A stretch of 46,523 bases of DNA from Nitrososphaerota archaeon (GTDB taxonomy: Archaea; Thermoproteota; Nitrososphaeria_A; Caldarchaeales; Wolframiiraptoraceae), in contig JAGGRY010000052.1 in NCBI GenBank assembly GCA_021159365.1, positions 1 to 46,523 of the forward strand, in the 5' to 3' direction. The translations under genes and the position numbers were made by a program. Within the stretch, counting starts at the first letter, position 1, and every line of letters begins with the position of its first letter. Shown here piece after piece: positions 9,458 to 17,744 of this stretch. Below the pieces are notes generated by a model, which ran no database searches, had not been told where the DNA came from, and saw nothing but the letters and a program-made list of their open reading frames with translations.

Positions 9458-10519
9458 TTGGATGAAAACATCATAGAGATTCTATCGAGCTATGCTAAGA
9501 TAGTCGACCGCGAGCTTGAGAGATTCATTCCAAGAAGAGTGGATGAACGTGGAATCGAGGAATTTCTGGGGAAGCCCATGTATAGATATGAGGCGAAATC
9601 GATAAGCGAGGGGATCCTGAAGCCATTTTGGGATCTACTCGATAGAGGTGGAAAGAGGTGGAGGCCTGCTCTCATGTTGATGGCCTATGAAGCCCTTGGA
9701 GGAGAGATCGAGGATATAGCTCCCTTAACAGTGATCCCGGAAGCGATACATAATGGAACTTTAGCCGTCGACGACGTAGAAGATAGAAGCGAGTTCAGGA
9801 GAGGTAAACCATGCATCCACAGGATCTATGGAGAGGATATAGCGATAAACATGGGAAACACTATGTATTATCTGCCGATCCTGATCCTCGAAAAACTTGG
9901 AATCGATCGAGACAAGAGGCTTAGAATATTAGAAGAGTATGTTAAGACCATGGTTAAGCTTAGCTTTGGACAAGGGATGGATATAGCTTGGCATAGAGGA
10001 TTGGTTAAGGAAGTAGATGAAGAACAGTATCTTGAGATGACCTTGCTGAAAACGGGAGCCCTTGCCGGATTCTCGGTAGAGATAGCGGCGATAATGGCGG
10101 GCGCATCTAGAGAAGTTGAGGAGAATCTGAGGAAATTCGCCGAGCTCGTCGCCGTCGCGTTCCAAATCCAAGATGATGTCTTAAACGTCATCGGAGATGA
10201 AGCAAAATATGGTAAGGAGATCGGGGGAGACATCAAGGAAGGAAAAAGAACTTTGATGGTGATCCATGCGTTGAAGAACTTGCCTGAAGCCGATGCGAAG
10301 AGGCTTGACGAGATCTTGAACATGCAGACCGAGGATAGATCCCTGATCAAGGAAGCGATAGATCTCCTCAAAAAATCAGGTTCAATAGAGTATGCTAAGG
10401 AGGTTTCTAGGAGGCTCGCCGAGGAAGCCATGGAGTCCTTGAAGAAGGCTATACCAGATCCTGTGAAGAGGCGGAAGCTTGAGCTTCTCGCAAAATTCCT
10501 GATAACTAGAGAATACTAG
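9458..10519 (+). CDS. Polyprenyl (geranylgeranyl/farnesyl) diphosphate synthase
   Basis: The enzyme condenses isopentenyl diphosphate with allylic diphosphates to give the C20 or longer chains of archaeal membrane lipids. The first aspartate-rich motif is DDVED (residues 105-109) in LAVDDVEDRSEFRRG, and the second is FQIQDDVLNVIGDEAKYGKE followed by IGGDIKEGKRTL. GGKRWRP (64-70) is the diphosphate-binding region. At 353 aa it is slightly longer than usual because of an N-terminal extension. The start is TTG 9458, immediately after GGAG, so the true start might be slightly different. Chain length cannot be set from sequence alone; GGPP synthase is the likely role. Confidence 0.93.
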   Translation: MDENIIEILSSYAKIVDRELERFIPRRVDERGIEEFLGKPMYRYEAKSISEGILKPFWDLLDRGGKRWRPALMLMAYEALGGEIEDIAPLTVIPEAIHNGTLAVDDVEDRSEFRRGKPCIHRIYGEDIAINMGNTMYYLPILILEKLGIDRDKRLRILEEYVKTMVKLSFGQGMDIAWHRGLVKEVDEEQYLEMTLLKTGALAGFSVEIAAIMAGASREVEENLRKFAELVAVAFQIQDDVLNVIGDEAKYGKEIGGDIKEGKRTLMVIHALKNLPEADAKRLDEILNMQTEDRSLIKEAIDLLKKSGSIEYAKEVSRRLAEEAMESLKKAIPDPVKRRKLELLAKFLITREY

Positions 10520-10562
10520 CCTTCAAGTAATCCTTAATTCCATCCGAGATTTCAATCAAGAT

Positions 10563-11060
10563 ATGAGCGCGGAGATTAGATTTGAGGTCGTTAAGGTGGA
10601 GATTCCGGAAGGATGTAATGTGATCTTCGGGATAACCCACTTCATAAAGAGCGTTGAGGACATCTATGAGGCAATAGTGAACACGGTTCCAGGGGCGAAA
10701 TTTGGATTAGCATTCGCGGAAGCGAGCGGCCCATGTCTGATCAGGCATGAGGGAACCGATGAAGAGCTTCGCAAACTTGCCTCAGAAACTCTCTACAGAA
10801 TTGGATGCGGCCACACATTCATAATCTATATGAGAGAGATGTATCCGATCAACATAATGCAGAGATTGAAGAATGTTCCAGAGGTTTGCTCGATCCTGGC
10901 GGCGACCGCGAATCCATTGCAAGTAATAGTTGCTGAAACAGATCAGGGTAGAGCGGTTGTAGGAGTGATTGATGGATTTAAGCCGAAGGGAATTGAAGGA
11001 GATGAAGACATTAAGAAGAGGAGGGAGTTCCTGAGAAAGATAGGATACAAGTTCGGGTAA
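10563..11060 (+). CDS. Adenosine-specific kinase family protein (DUF355)
   Basis: This family (Adenosine_kin, formerly DUF355) contains small alpha/beta proteins in archaea and some bacteria with reported adenosine-binding or kinase features. Landmarks are GITHFIKSVEDIYEAI, KFGLAFAEASGPCLIRHEG, GCGHTFIIYMRE and VCSILAATANPLQVIVAETD. The length of 165 aa is normal. ATG 10563 is 43 bases after the GGPP synthase stop, so the two could share a transcript. The biological role of the family is poorly known; purine salvage is inference, mildly supported by guaB downstream. Confidence 0.88.
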   Translation: MSAEIRFEVVKVEIPEGCNVIFGITHFIKSVEDIYEAIVNTVPGAKFGLAFAEASGPCLIRHEGTDEELRKLASETLYRIGCGHTFIIYMREMYPINIMQRLKNVPEVCSILAATANPLQVIVAETDQGRAVVGVIDGFKPKGIEGDEDIKKRREFLRKIGYKFG

Positions 11061-11274
11061 ACTCTGTAAGTGAAGGAAATTTATGAAGTCATGGATTCCG
11101 AACTTCATAAGATTACGACTATAAGCGACATAGGCGTCCTAATACTTCCGATGAGGATTATTTGGAGAGTTGCAGGGCTGAAAGCCGAGATACGCAGAGG
11201 AATTGGAGTGACGTTTCTGCGGAGCTCTAGATCGCTCAAGTATAGACTTAATAAGTATAGGAAATGTGATGGTT

Positions 11275-11330
11275 TATGGTGATGAGTGCGGGTATTTCTG
11301 AGCCGTGATGAATGATACCCGAACTGACTT
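11275..11330 (+). ncRNA. Double-guide C/D-box sRNA
   Basis: All four boxes are present in consensus form: C box GTGATGA (11279-11285), 12-base guide (11286-11297), D' box CTGA (11298-11301), three-base spacer, C' box GTGATGA (11305-11311), 12-base guide (11312-11323), D box CTGA (11324-11327). This is the textbook archaeal layout for 2'-O-methylation guides assembled with L7Ae, Nop5 and fibrillarin. A TATA-like TTAATAAG lies about 26 bases before the RNA. By the N+5 rule the D guide would modify a G in UUCGGGUAUCAU, and the D' guide an A in AAAUACCCGCAC; I could not identify the target RNA. The remaining part of the 11061-11374 gap shows no convincing protein gene. Confidence 0.85.
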
Positions 11331-11374
11331 TCCAAGCTTAAAGGATAAAAGGAGGCTGTGTCCCCAATAATATA

Positions 11375-12445
11375 ATGGGGCTTTTTTCAAGAAAATTGGG
11401 GTCAGCGGCTCCTGCATTAGGCTATGATGACGTCCTATTGAAGCCGAAGTTCTCTGACATAGTTCCGAAAGACGATGTAGATCTGTCCACGAGGATCTCG
11501 AGAAATGTTAGGCTTAGGATTCCTGTTGCGAGTTCCCCTATGGATACCGTGACCGAGTCGACGATGGCCATAGCCTTAGCCGAGATGGGAGGGATAGGTA
11601 TAATCCATAGAAATATGAGCGTTGAGAGACAGGTTGAGGAGGTCAAAGCAGTTAAGGAAAGGAGTTTAATCGTTGGAGCCGCTGTCGGGATATTTGATGA
11701 GGAGAGGGTTAAGGCATTGATCGATGCCGGAGTAGATTTAATCGTTATAGACGTGGCTCATGGTCATAGTAGAAATGTCTTGGAGAGCTTAAAGATCTAT
11801 AAGAGGATCGGAGATGTCGATGTAGTGGCCGGAAACATCGTGACAGCCGAGGCCGCTGAAGACCTCATTGCCGCTGAAGCCGACGGACTTAGGGTTGGGA
11901 TGGGATCAGGATCAATATGCATAACTAGGGAGGTGAGCGGGGTCGGCGTTCCACAGCTCTCAGCGATCGCATGGGTCTCAGACATTGCATCGAATTACGG
12001 TGTCCCCGTGATCGCGGATGGAGGGGTGAAGAGAATTGGAGATATAGTTAAAGCGATAGCAGCTGGAGCGGATTGCGTCATGCTTGGAAGCATGTTTGCT
12101 GGAACCGATGAAGCCCCAGGTGAACTTATCGAAAGAGATGGATTCAAGTTTAAGAGATATAGGGGAATGGGCTCCAGGGAAGTGATCCATAAGCTCGATA
12201 GATATTCAAAACTCGTTCCCGAAGGGGTCTCAAGCCTAATACCGTATAAAGGGTCTGTTAAAGAGATATTGAGAAACATAATTGGAGGATTAAAAAGCGG
12301 GTTCGGATACATCGGCGCCAGAAACATCGATGAAGTGAAGCTCAAGGGGGAATTCGTCTTAGTGACTAGGAGCGAGGGATGGGAGATGAGGTCGAGAAAC
12401 ATATTGATCGAAGATTCATCGCTTAAGGGCCTGATGATAGGATAG
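11375..12445 (+). CDS. guaB: IMP dehydrogenase lacking the CBS domains
   Basis: The enzyme oxidises IMP to XMP in guanine nucleotide synthesis. The TIM-barrel core is complete: [24 protein letters not shown], the active-site loop [20 protein letters not shown] with nucleophile Cys182, ADGGVK and RGMGSRE. The catalytic flap retains the Arg-Tyr pair (R276-Y277), which favours IMP dehydrogenase over GMP reductase. At 356 aa it is about 120 residues short of the usual form because the paired CBS regulatory domains are absent; the barrel runs straight through that position. The C-terminus has an extra 30 residues after GARNI. The gene lies 45 bases after the C/D sRNA and converges on thiI. Confidence 0.9.
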   Translation: MGLFSRKLGSAAPALGYDDVLLKPKFSDIVPKDDVDLSTRISRNVRLRIPVASSPMDTVTESTMAIALAEMGGIGIIHRNMSVERQVEEVKAVKERSLIVGAAVGIFDEERVKALIDAGVDLIVIDVAHGHSRNVLESLKIYKRIGDVDVVAGNIVTAEAAEDLIAAEADGLRVGMGSGSICITREVSGVGVPQLSAIAWVSDIASNYGVPVIADGGVKRIGDIVKAIAAGADCVMLGSMFAGTDEAPGELIERDGFKFKRYRGMGSREVIHKLDRYSKLVPEGVSSLIPYKGSVKEILRNIIGGLKSGFGYIGARNIDEVKLKGEFVLVTRSEGWEMRSRNILIEDSSLKGLMIG

Positions 12446-12467
12446 GTCGAAAAGTGATCAACAGGGT

Positions 12468-13649
12468 TCACAGCTTTATGGGTCTCTCAGCTCCGGCCTT
12501 AAACTCATAGATCTCAAGTTCTCTAAGAGTCTCTTCGACAACACCTTCTAAGTCATATTCTATCCATATTCTCTGAATCTCTTCAACTTTCACATCGGTC
12601 TTAGGATGATATCTTCCCAAGATCGCGCATGGCTCAGGATAATCAATTACCGAGATATCATAGGTTCCGATCTTCTTCGCGAGTTCCGTGGTTTCCTGCT
12701 TATCAAATCCTATCAAGGGTCTATAGACTGGATTCTTCGTGAATGCTGAGATGGCGAACATGTTTTGAAGGGTTTGAGATGCGACCTGACCCAGATTATC
12801 TCCACTCACAATTCCGAGATAATGATATTTTTCAGAGATTATGTCGGCGAGCTTAAACATATAAGCCCTGTAAGCGATCAATCTAAACTTCTCCGGAATC
12901 TCCTGGCATCTCTCCCAAAAGATCCTGAATGGCAGGAGATAGAGCCTCATCCTAAAACAATACTTGACGAGCTTCTCGATGATCTTGGGTATCTTCGAGT
13001 TCATGACATCATCGGTCGATGGAAGATTATAGATGTGTAATGAGTCGACGATGCATCCTCTCCTCATCATAAACCATGCGGCAACAGGTGAATCTATTCC
13101 ACCGGATATTAGGGCCAAAACTTTCCCGGAGACTCCTATCGGTAATCCACCCGGTCCTGAGATCTTTTCATGAGATGCATAGATCCCATCCTCGGTTATC
13201 TCGACGATTATCGTCTTCTCAGGATTCTTTAGATCAACTTTTAACCCAAGTCTTGAGGAGATCTTCTCTCCAAGCATTTTTGAGAATTCCATCGAGGTCA
13301 TGGGAAAGCTCTTATCACTTCTCCTAGTATCGAGCTTGAAGCTCTTCGGATTCACCGTCTCTAACATCTCTATAAGCTTCTCTTCAAATTCGTCGAGATT
13401 TTTAGCCTTAATCGCCGGAGCATACCAGACTACTCCGAAAACTCTTCCAATATTCTCCAATAATTGGTCAAGATTAACATCCTCTCTCAACTCTATCACG
13501 AATCTTCCCTGAAGTCTCTTAACGTCCACGCCGGTCATCTTTTTCAGATTCCTCAGCAACAGTCTCTCAAAGTATCCTCTTCTACCTCGCTTCAGGGTTA
13601 CTTCGCCGTAATGTATGACCACTGCATCGTATCGCGGCTTTACAGACAT
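12468..13649 (-). CDS. thiI: tRNA 4-thiouridine synthetase ThiI
   Basis: ThiI adenylates and thiolates U8 of tRNA and, in some organisms, helps make thiamine thiazole. Visible parts are an N-terminal ferredoxin-like and THUMP region (about 1-165), then the PP-loop [20 protein letters not shown] and a C-terminal adenylation domain with [18 protein letters not shown]. The conserved cysteine in [11 protein letters not shown] corresponds to the catalytic disulfide partner of bacterial ThiI. There is no rhodanese domain, as in most archaea, so sulfur must come from another donor. At 393 aa it is of normal size. It follows the methylthiotransferase by 34 bases on the same strand, forming a tRNA thio-modification pair. 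Confidence 0.95.
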   Translation of the reverse strand: MSVKPRYDAVVIHYGEVTLKRGRRGYFERLLLRNLKKMTGVDVKRLQGRFVIELREDVNLDQLLENIGRVFGVVWYAPAIKAKNLDEFEEKLIEMLETVNPKSFKLDTRRSDKSFPMTSMEFSKMLGEKISSRLGLKVDLKNPEKTIIVEITEDGIYASHEKISGPGGLPIGVSGKVLALISGGIDSPVAAWFMMRRGCIVDSLHIYNLPSTDDVMNSKIPKIIEKLVKYCFRMRLYLLPFRIFWERCQEIPEKFRLIAYRAYMFKLADIISEKYHYLGIVSGDNLGQVASQTLQNMFAISAFTKNPVYRPLIGFDKQETTELAKKIGTYDISVIDYPEPCAILGRYHPKTDVKVEEIQRIWIEYDLEGVVEETLRELEIYEFKAGAERPIKL

Positions 13650-13683
13650 CCATGAAGACGGTTTATGATGAGGTTATTAGGTT

Positions 13684-15006
13684 TTATGAAGAGCCTTGTT
13701 CAAGGATCATCGTTGAAGCTTCATCGAGTCTTAAGGTTCGCTTAACTCTTCCCAGTAAACAATACGGTCTTATGGATTCGATCTCCACCTCAACGAATTT
13801 TCCAAACAATCTCCTTCCATTCTCCTTTAAGACGATCGGCTTATAGCTCAAGTTCCTCGCAATTGCTTCGCCTCTCTCCCCGATTTCATCTACTAATGCT
13901 ATCCCACTCCATCCAATCCATCTCTCCCCAGCTCTTAACGCAGCCTCTCTAGCAACTTCGCTCATCAACTTACTTCTCTTCTTCACCAATCTCGGATCTA
14001 ATGGTTTCAGCTTCTCAGCGGGGGTTCCAGGTCTTGGAAAGAATCTTGAGAGATTTATCATGTCCGGCCTGATCTCTTCTACCAGCTTAACGGTTTTCTC
14101 GAAGTCTTCTTCACCCTCGGTCGGATATCCCACGATTATATCTGTTGATAGGGTTAGGTCTTTAATCCTAGATCTCATGAACGTGACGATCTCCTTAAAG
14201 AGCTCAACCGTATATCCTCTATTCATATCCATCAAAACCTTATTCGATCCGGATTGAACTGGTAAGTGGAGAAATCTGAAGATCTTAGGCTTTAGATATG
14301 CTTCTGCGAGATCTTCTAATATAGGCTTAAGATAAATGGGATTCATCATCCCAACTCTCACCAAAAATAGTCCATCGATGTTCGAGACGCATTTGACGAG
14401 TCTCGGCAGGAGACTTTTACCGGATTCTATTCCATAGCTTCCCATGTCTTGACTCGTCAGCCAAATCTCCTTGACGCCTTCATTAATGGAATCTTCAACT
14501 TCTTCAAGGATCATGTTCAGCGGATAGCTCATATAGCTTCCTCTAGTTCTCGCAACTATGCAGAAGCTACATCTTCTCCACCAACATCCCTCGGAGACGG
14601 GAATTATCGCCGTGATCGGGTTTCTCCTAACCCTCGGATACTTAAGCTTAATAACATCATCTTCTGATAGGATGCTTTTTCCAGACTCTATTGCCTCGAT
14701 TATTCTAGTGATAGCTCTAGGGTGAACCAATATGGCCTGAGGCGCAGCTCTTCTAATCTTCTCAGGTTCGCCGGAGGCCATGCAGCCTGCCACTATTAGC
14801 TTTTTTCCAAACTGCTTCAGGGAATTTATCCTGTAGAGCATTCTATCGCTCGTCGGCTTCTTAACGACGCATGTAAAGATTATTATGATATCGGCGTCTT
14901 CTGGTTTTTTAACGAGGGTATATCCGGCTTGCTTAAGGATTCCTAACGCTATTTCTGAGTCCGCCATATTCGCTGCGCATCCATAAGTCTCTGAATAGAC
15001 CCTCAA
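13684..15006 (-). CDS. tRNA methylthiotransferase (MiaB/CDKAL1-like radical SAM) with CX4CX2C motif
   Basis: Archaeal members of this family convert t6A37 of tRNA to ms2t6A. The N-terminal UPF0004 domain has its three cluster ligands C10 (YGCAAN), C46 (TCVV) and C75 (AGCM). The radical-SAM core and a C-terminal TRAM-like domain (GEAIARNLSYKPIVL onward) follow. The radical-SAM cysteines are C141, C146 and C149 in EGCWWRRCSFC, i.e. CX4CX2C instead of the usual CX3CX2C; the rest of the motif (IVARTRG) is standard. Other landmarks are IWLTSQDMGSYG and LPVQSGSNKVLMDMNRGY. The start is TTG 15006. It is probably cotranscribed with thiI. Confidence 0.9.
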   Translation of the reverse strand: MRVYSETYGCAANMADSEIALGILKQAGYTLVKKPEDADIIIIFTCVVKKPTSDRMLYRINSLKQFGKKLIVAGCMASGEPEKIRRAAPQAILVHPRAITRIIEAIESGKSILSEDDVIKLKYPRVRRNPITAIIPVSEGCWWRRCSFCIVARTRGSYMSYPLNMILEEVEDSINEGVKEIWLTSQDMGSYGIESGKSLLPRLVKCVSNIDGLFLVRVGMMNPIYLKPILEDLAEAYLKPKIFRFLHLPVQSGSNKVLMDMNRGYTVELFKEIVTFMRSRIKDLTLSTDIIVGYPTEGEEDFEKTVKLVEEIRPDMINLSRFFPRPGTPAEKLKPLDPRLVKKRSKLMSEVAREAALRAGERWIGWSGIALVDEIGERGEAIARNLSYKPIVLKENGRRLFGKFVEVEIESIRPYCLLGRVKRTLRLDEASTMILEQGSS

Positions 15007-15051
15007 TCCAAGGACAGAGTAATAGATGGAAGATTAAAACATCTCGATAGA

Positions 15052-15657
15052 CTATTCTTTTTGTAGAGCTATGAGTTTCTCAGTCTCTTTAACTTCTTTC
15101 CCTAAGATTTCCGCGAGCTCGGCTAGGCCTCTCTCCCATCCAAGGTCTTCTATAAACTTCTTCGCCACCTGTCTTACAACTTCATGTCTTTCCCAGGGAT
15201 AGATTATCCAAGCATCGGTGGTCTCGACGTAGTAATCTGGCTTAAACCTGCACCAAGGCTTCATGTGAAGCGTCGCGGTCTTAACTTCTAAGGGATTCCT
15301 TGGAAGAATCTCGAATTCAACGACTCCCTTAAGAGTTCCACCATCATCCGCCACGTCATCCACAACTAAAACTCTCTTACCCGATAGATCCTTAATAGCT
15401 AAGGGGCTGTAAATTTTCAGTTCCTTCTTCTTACCAACGTCAACATAACTGCTACATCCAATTGGATAAATTCTATAGAGGCCTAGAACATCTGAGAGGA
15501 GGTGGGCTACCGTGGCCCCACCTCTAAGAATGCCGACTAGGACATCTGGAGTGTAGGATGAAGCGACTATCTTCTCAGCTAGGGCTTCAACGAGTTCTTC
15601 GAGCCGTCTCCAAGAGATTTTCAGATATTTAGAACCTCCTACCTCTAAGATCTCCAT
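15052..15657 (-). CDS. Purine-type phosphoribosyltransferase
   Basis: It belongs to the type I phosphoribosyltransferase fold (hypoxanthine/xanthine/guanine group), which salvages bases with PRPP. The PRPP loop reads RVLVVDDVADDGGTL, preceded by DVLVGILRGGATVAHLLSD and followed by a C-terminal PWERHE segment. The frame is open up to 15744, but ATG 15657 is the likely start: a TATA box (TTTTATAAT on the minus strand, 15677-15685) sits about 25 bases upstream, so the mRNA would be nearly leaderless, and the extra 29 codons would translate the promoter and an operator. The resulting 201 aa fits the family. Base specificity cannot be settled from sequence. Confidence 0.88.
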   Translation of the reverse strand: MEILEVGGSKYLKISWRRLEELVEALAEKIVASSYTPDVLVGILRGGATVAHLLSDVLGLYRIYPIGCSSYVDVGKKKELKIYSPLAIKDLSGKRVLVVDDVADDGGTLKGVVEFEILPRNPLEVKTATLHMKPWCRFKPDYYVETTDAWIIYPWERHEVVRQVAKKFIEDLGWERGLAELAEILGKEVKETEKLIALQKE

Positions 15658-15676
15658 ACAAGAACCTCGGAGAGCC

Positions 15677-15716
15677 ATTATAAAATTTTTTCCAAAACTT
15701 TGCTCGTTTTGGAAAA
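15677..15716 (-). promoter_or_regulatory. TATA box plus perfect 11-bp inverted-repeat operator of the phosphoribosyltransferase gene
   Basis: TTTTCCAAAAC (15688-15698) and GTTTTGGAAAA (15706-15716) form a perfect inverted repeat with a seven-base spacer. It abuts the TATA box at 15677-15685, covering the BRE and upstream region. The dyad is centred about 45 bases before the ATG at 15657. This is a typical place for an archaeal regulator, either activator or repressor. Confidence 0.75.
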
Positions 15717-15791
15717 CGGCTCCCCCATACCATTTCATGTTCATAAAGAAAACCTAAAATTCTTAAGCAAGGGGAATTTATCCGAGTTTCT

Positions 15792-17045
15792 ATGAATGTC
15801 TCCGGTCACCAGTTTTTAGAAGATGTTTTGAGACAGCTTGATGAAGCTGCAGAAATCCTGGAGTTAGATGATAGTATAAGGGAGTTTTTGAGAGCCCCTA
15901 AGAGGACGGTGATCCTCTCGATCCCTGTTAGGATGGATGACGGATCGATTAAGGTCTTCACCGGATATAGGGTTCAGCACAATAACGCTAGAGGACCGTT
16001 TAAAGGTGGAATACGATATCATCCAAGCGTCGACCTCGATGAAGTGACAGCTTTGGCCATCCTAATGACTTGGAAGACGGCGGTGGTCGATATACCGTTT
16101 GGAGGAGCTAAGGGTGGAGTTAAATGTAATCCTAAGGAGATGTCTAGATCCGAGCTTGAGAGGCTTACGAGAAGATATACGGCCGCATTATTCGACGTTA
16201 TAGGCCCGCATATAGACATACCGGCGCCGGACGTCTACACCGATGAGCAGATCATGGCTTGGATAATGGACACCTATAGCCAGCTTAAAGGCGAGCCTAC
16301 TCCAGAGGTTGTAACCGGTAAGCCTATATCGGTTGGTGGAAGCGAGTGCAGAAAGGAAGCCACAGCCTATGGAGTCTCCGTATGCGTTAGGGAAGCCGCA
16401 AGGGAATATGGTCTAGAGTTAAAGGGAGCTTCAATCGCAATCCAAGGCTATGGAAACGTTGGATTCAACGCCGCTAAAATCCTACATGATTGGGGGGCTA
16501 AAATAGTCGCCGTGAGCGATTCGAAGGGCGGAATAATTAATCGGGATGGATTGAATCCGCTTAAAGTAATGGAGCATAAGAAGAGGACTGGAAGCGTGAT
16601 AAACTATGAGGATGCGGAGAACATAGCGAATGAAGAGTTACTTACACTCGATATAGACTTCCTCATACCGGCCGCCATTGAAGGACAGATAACCGGGAAG
16701 AACGCCGACAAGATTAGGGCAAAAGTCATCGTTGAGGGAGCAAATGGCCCAACCACCCCTGAGGCGGATAGAATATTACAGGAGAGGGATGTGAAGGTTG
16801 TTCCAGATATCTTGGCAAACGCCGGAGGAGTGACAGTGAGCTATTTTGAATGGGTTCAGAACGTCCAAAAGTTTAGATGGGAGAGAGATGAGATCTTGAT
16901 GAGACTCGATAAGAGAATGGTTAAGTCATTCAAAGACACTCTTGAATACTCGAAGAGATATGAGACAGGTATGAGAATGGGAGCGCTCCTTCTAGCAGTT
17001 AAGAGGGTTGCCGAAGCGGTTGAATCCCTCGGAATATGGCCTTAA
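15792..17045 (+). CDS. gdhA: Glutamate dehydrogenase
   Basis: The enzyme interconverts glutamate with 2-oxoglutarate and ammonia using NAD(P)H. The glutamate-binding motif is GPFKGGIRYHPSVDLDE, the catalytic lysine lies in PFGGAKGGV, and PAPDVYTDE and the Rossmann motif IQGYGNVG are intact. The C-terminus GMRMGALLLAVKRVAEAV is typical. At 417 aa it is a hexameric archaeal-type GDH. NAD versus NADP preference is not clear; the strand-end residue (SDSKGG) is not decisive. The gene is divergent from the phosphoribosyltransferase with 47 bases between the reading-frame limits. The following radB-like gene starts 34 bases later. Confidence 0.96.
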   Translation: MNVSGHQFLEDVLRQLDEAAEILELDDSIREFLRAPKRTVILSIPVRMDDGSIKVFTGYRVQHNNARGPFKGGIRYHPSVDLDEVTALAILMTWKTAVVDIPFGGAKGGVKCNPKEMSRSELERLTRRYTAALFDVIGPHIDIPAPDVYTDEQIMAWIMDTYSQLKGEPTPEVVTGKPISVGGSECRKEATAYGVSVCVREAAREYGLELKGASIAIQGYGNVGFNAAKILHDWGAKIVAVSDSKGGIINRDGLNPLKVMEHKKRTGSVINYEDAENIANEELLTLDIDFLIPAAIEGQITGKNADKIRAKVIVEGANGPTTPEADRILQERDVKVVPDILANAGGVTVSYFEWVQNVQKFRWERDEILMRLDKRMVKSFKDTLEYSKRYETGMRMGALLLAVKRVAEAVESLGIWP

Positions 17046-17079
17046 AACTTAGAAGCTCCTCCTTTTTGAAGAGGTCTCG

Positions 17080-17739
17080 ATGAGGTTCCCAACGGGTCTT
17101 ATAGAGCTTGATGAAGGATTAGGCGGAGGTTTTCCAACAGGATCTATAGCTCTAATCTATGGTGAAGAGAAGTCCGGTAAGACGAGCTTAGCCCTAAAGC
17201 TCTGTGCCCTAGCGGCTCGAAGGGGTCGCGCGGCATACATTGACTGTTCCAATAGACTTCATCCACTTAGACTTGTGCAGATCCTTAGAGGGAACAGGGT
17301 TGATAGGTCTAGGCTCTTAATATTATCGGTTGAGAGCTTCCTCCAACAAGAGGAAATCGTGTTGAGGCTTTACGACTATCCTCCACCAGCTCCGCTGATA
17401 GTATTAGATGATTTCACCTTTAGGCATAGGCTTGAGATTAAGGGCGACGTTAAGCGAGATACTCCAATCTATGAGAGGCTCGCGTTTCAGCTCGCGGCGC
17501 TAAAAGAGGCGGCTATGAAAAGAGATATAGCGATAGTAGTCATAGGGCAAGTTCATACTTTACCAAATACTGGTGAGACGAGAGCTGTGGCTCATAGAAT
17601 ACTCACTTACTGGTCTGACTATGTATTGAGGATTGTGAGGAGGTTTGGGGAGAGATGTGGGAGAATTTGGATTGAGAAGCCTGAGAAGAAGGGCGTATAT
17701 AGATTTAGGATCGTTAAATCAGGTGTTACATCATGTTAA
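17080..17739 (+). CDS. radB: RadB-like RecA-superfamily ATPase
   Basis: RadB proteins are short archaeal RadA paralogues that assist recombination. The protein is a bare RecA core: PTGLIELDEGLGGGFPTGSI, Walker A GEEKSGKTS (about 28-36), and Walker B PLIVLDDFTF. The IGQVHTLPNTGETRAVAH segment corresponds to the RadA DNA-binding loop region. There is no N-terminal helix-hairpin-helix domain, in line with RadB. At 219 aa the size is right. The AIVVIGQ strand and basic IVRRFGERCGRIW are family-like. A KaiC-type or other RadA paralogue is possible but less likely. It converges on the OST3/6-like gene with only five bases between stops. Confidence 0.82.
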   Translation: MRFPTGLIELDEGLGGGFPTGSIALIYGEEKSGKTSLALKLCALAARRGRAAYIDCSNRLHPLRLVQILRGNRVDRSRLLILSVESFLQQEEIVLRLYDYPPPAPLIVLDDFTFRHRLEIKGDVKRDTPIYERLAFQLAALKEAAMKRDIAIVVIGQVHTLPNTGETRAVAHRILTYWSDYVLRIVRRFGERCGRIWIEKPEKKGVYRFRIVKSGVTSC

Positions 17740-17744
17740 GCAAT

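Noticed and set aside
9868-10431. 187-aa minus-strand frame inside the GGPP synthase gene
   Set aside because: Shadow of the real gene; low-complexity Ser-rich translation without any motif.
11070-11282. 70-codon plus-strand frame after the adenosine-kinase-like gene
   Set aside because: Weak start, no recognisable domain, runs into the C/D sRNA, and a competing frame lies on the other strand.
15658-15744. Upstream extension of the phosphoribosyltransferase (29 residues)
   Set aside because: It would translate a TATA box and a perfect operator dyad, and homologues start at about the downstream ATG.
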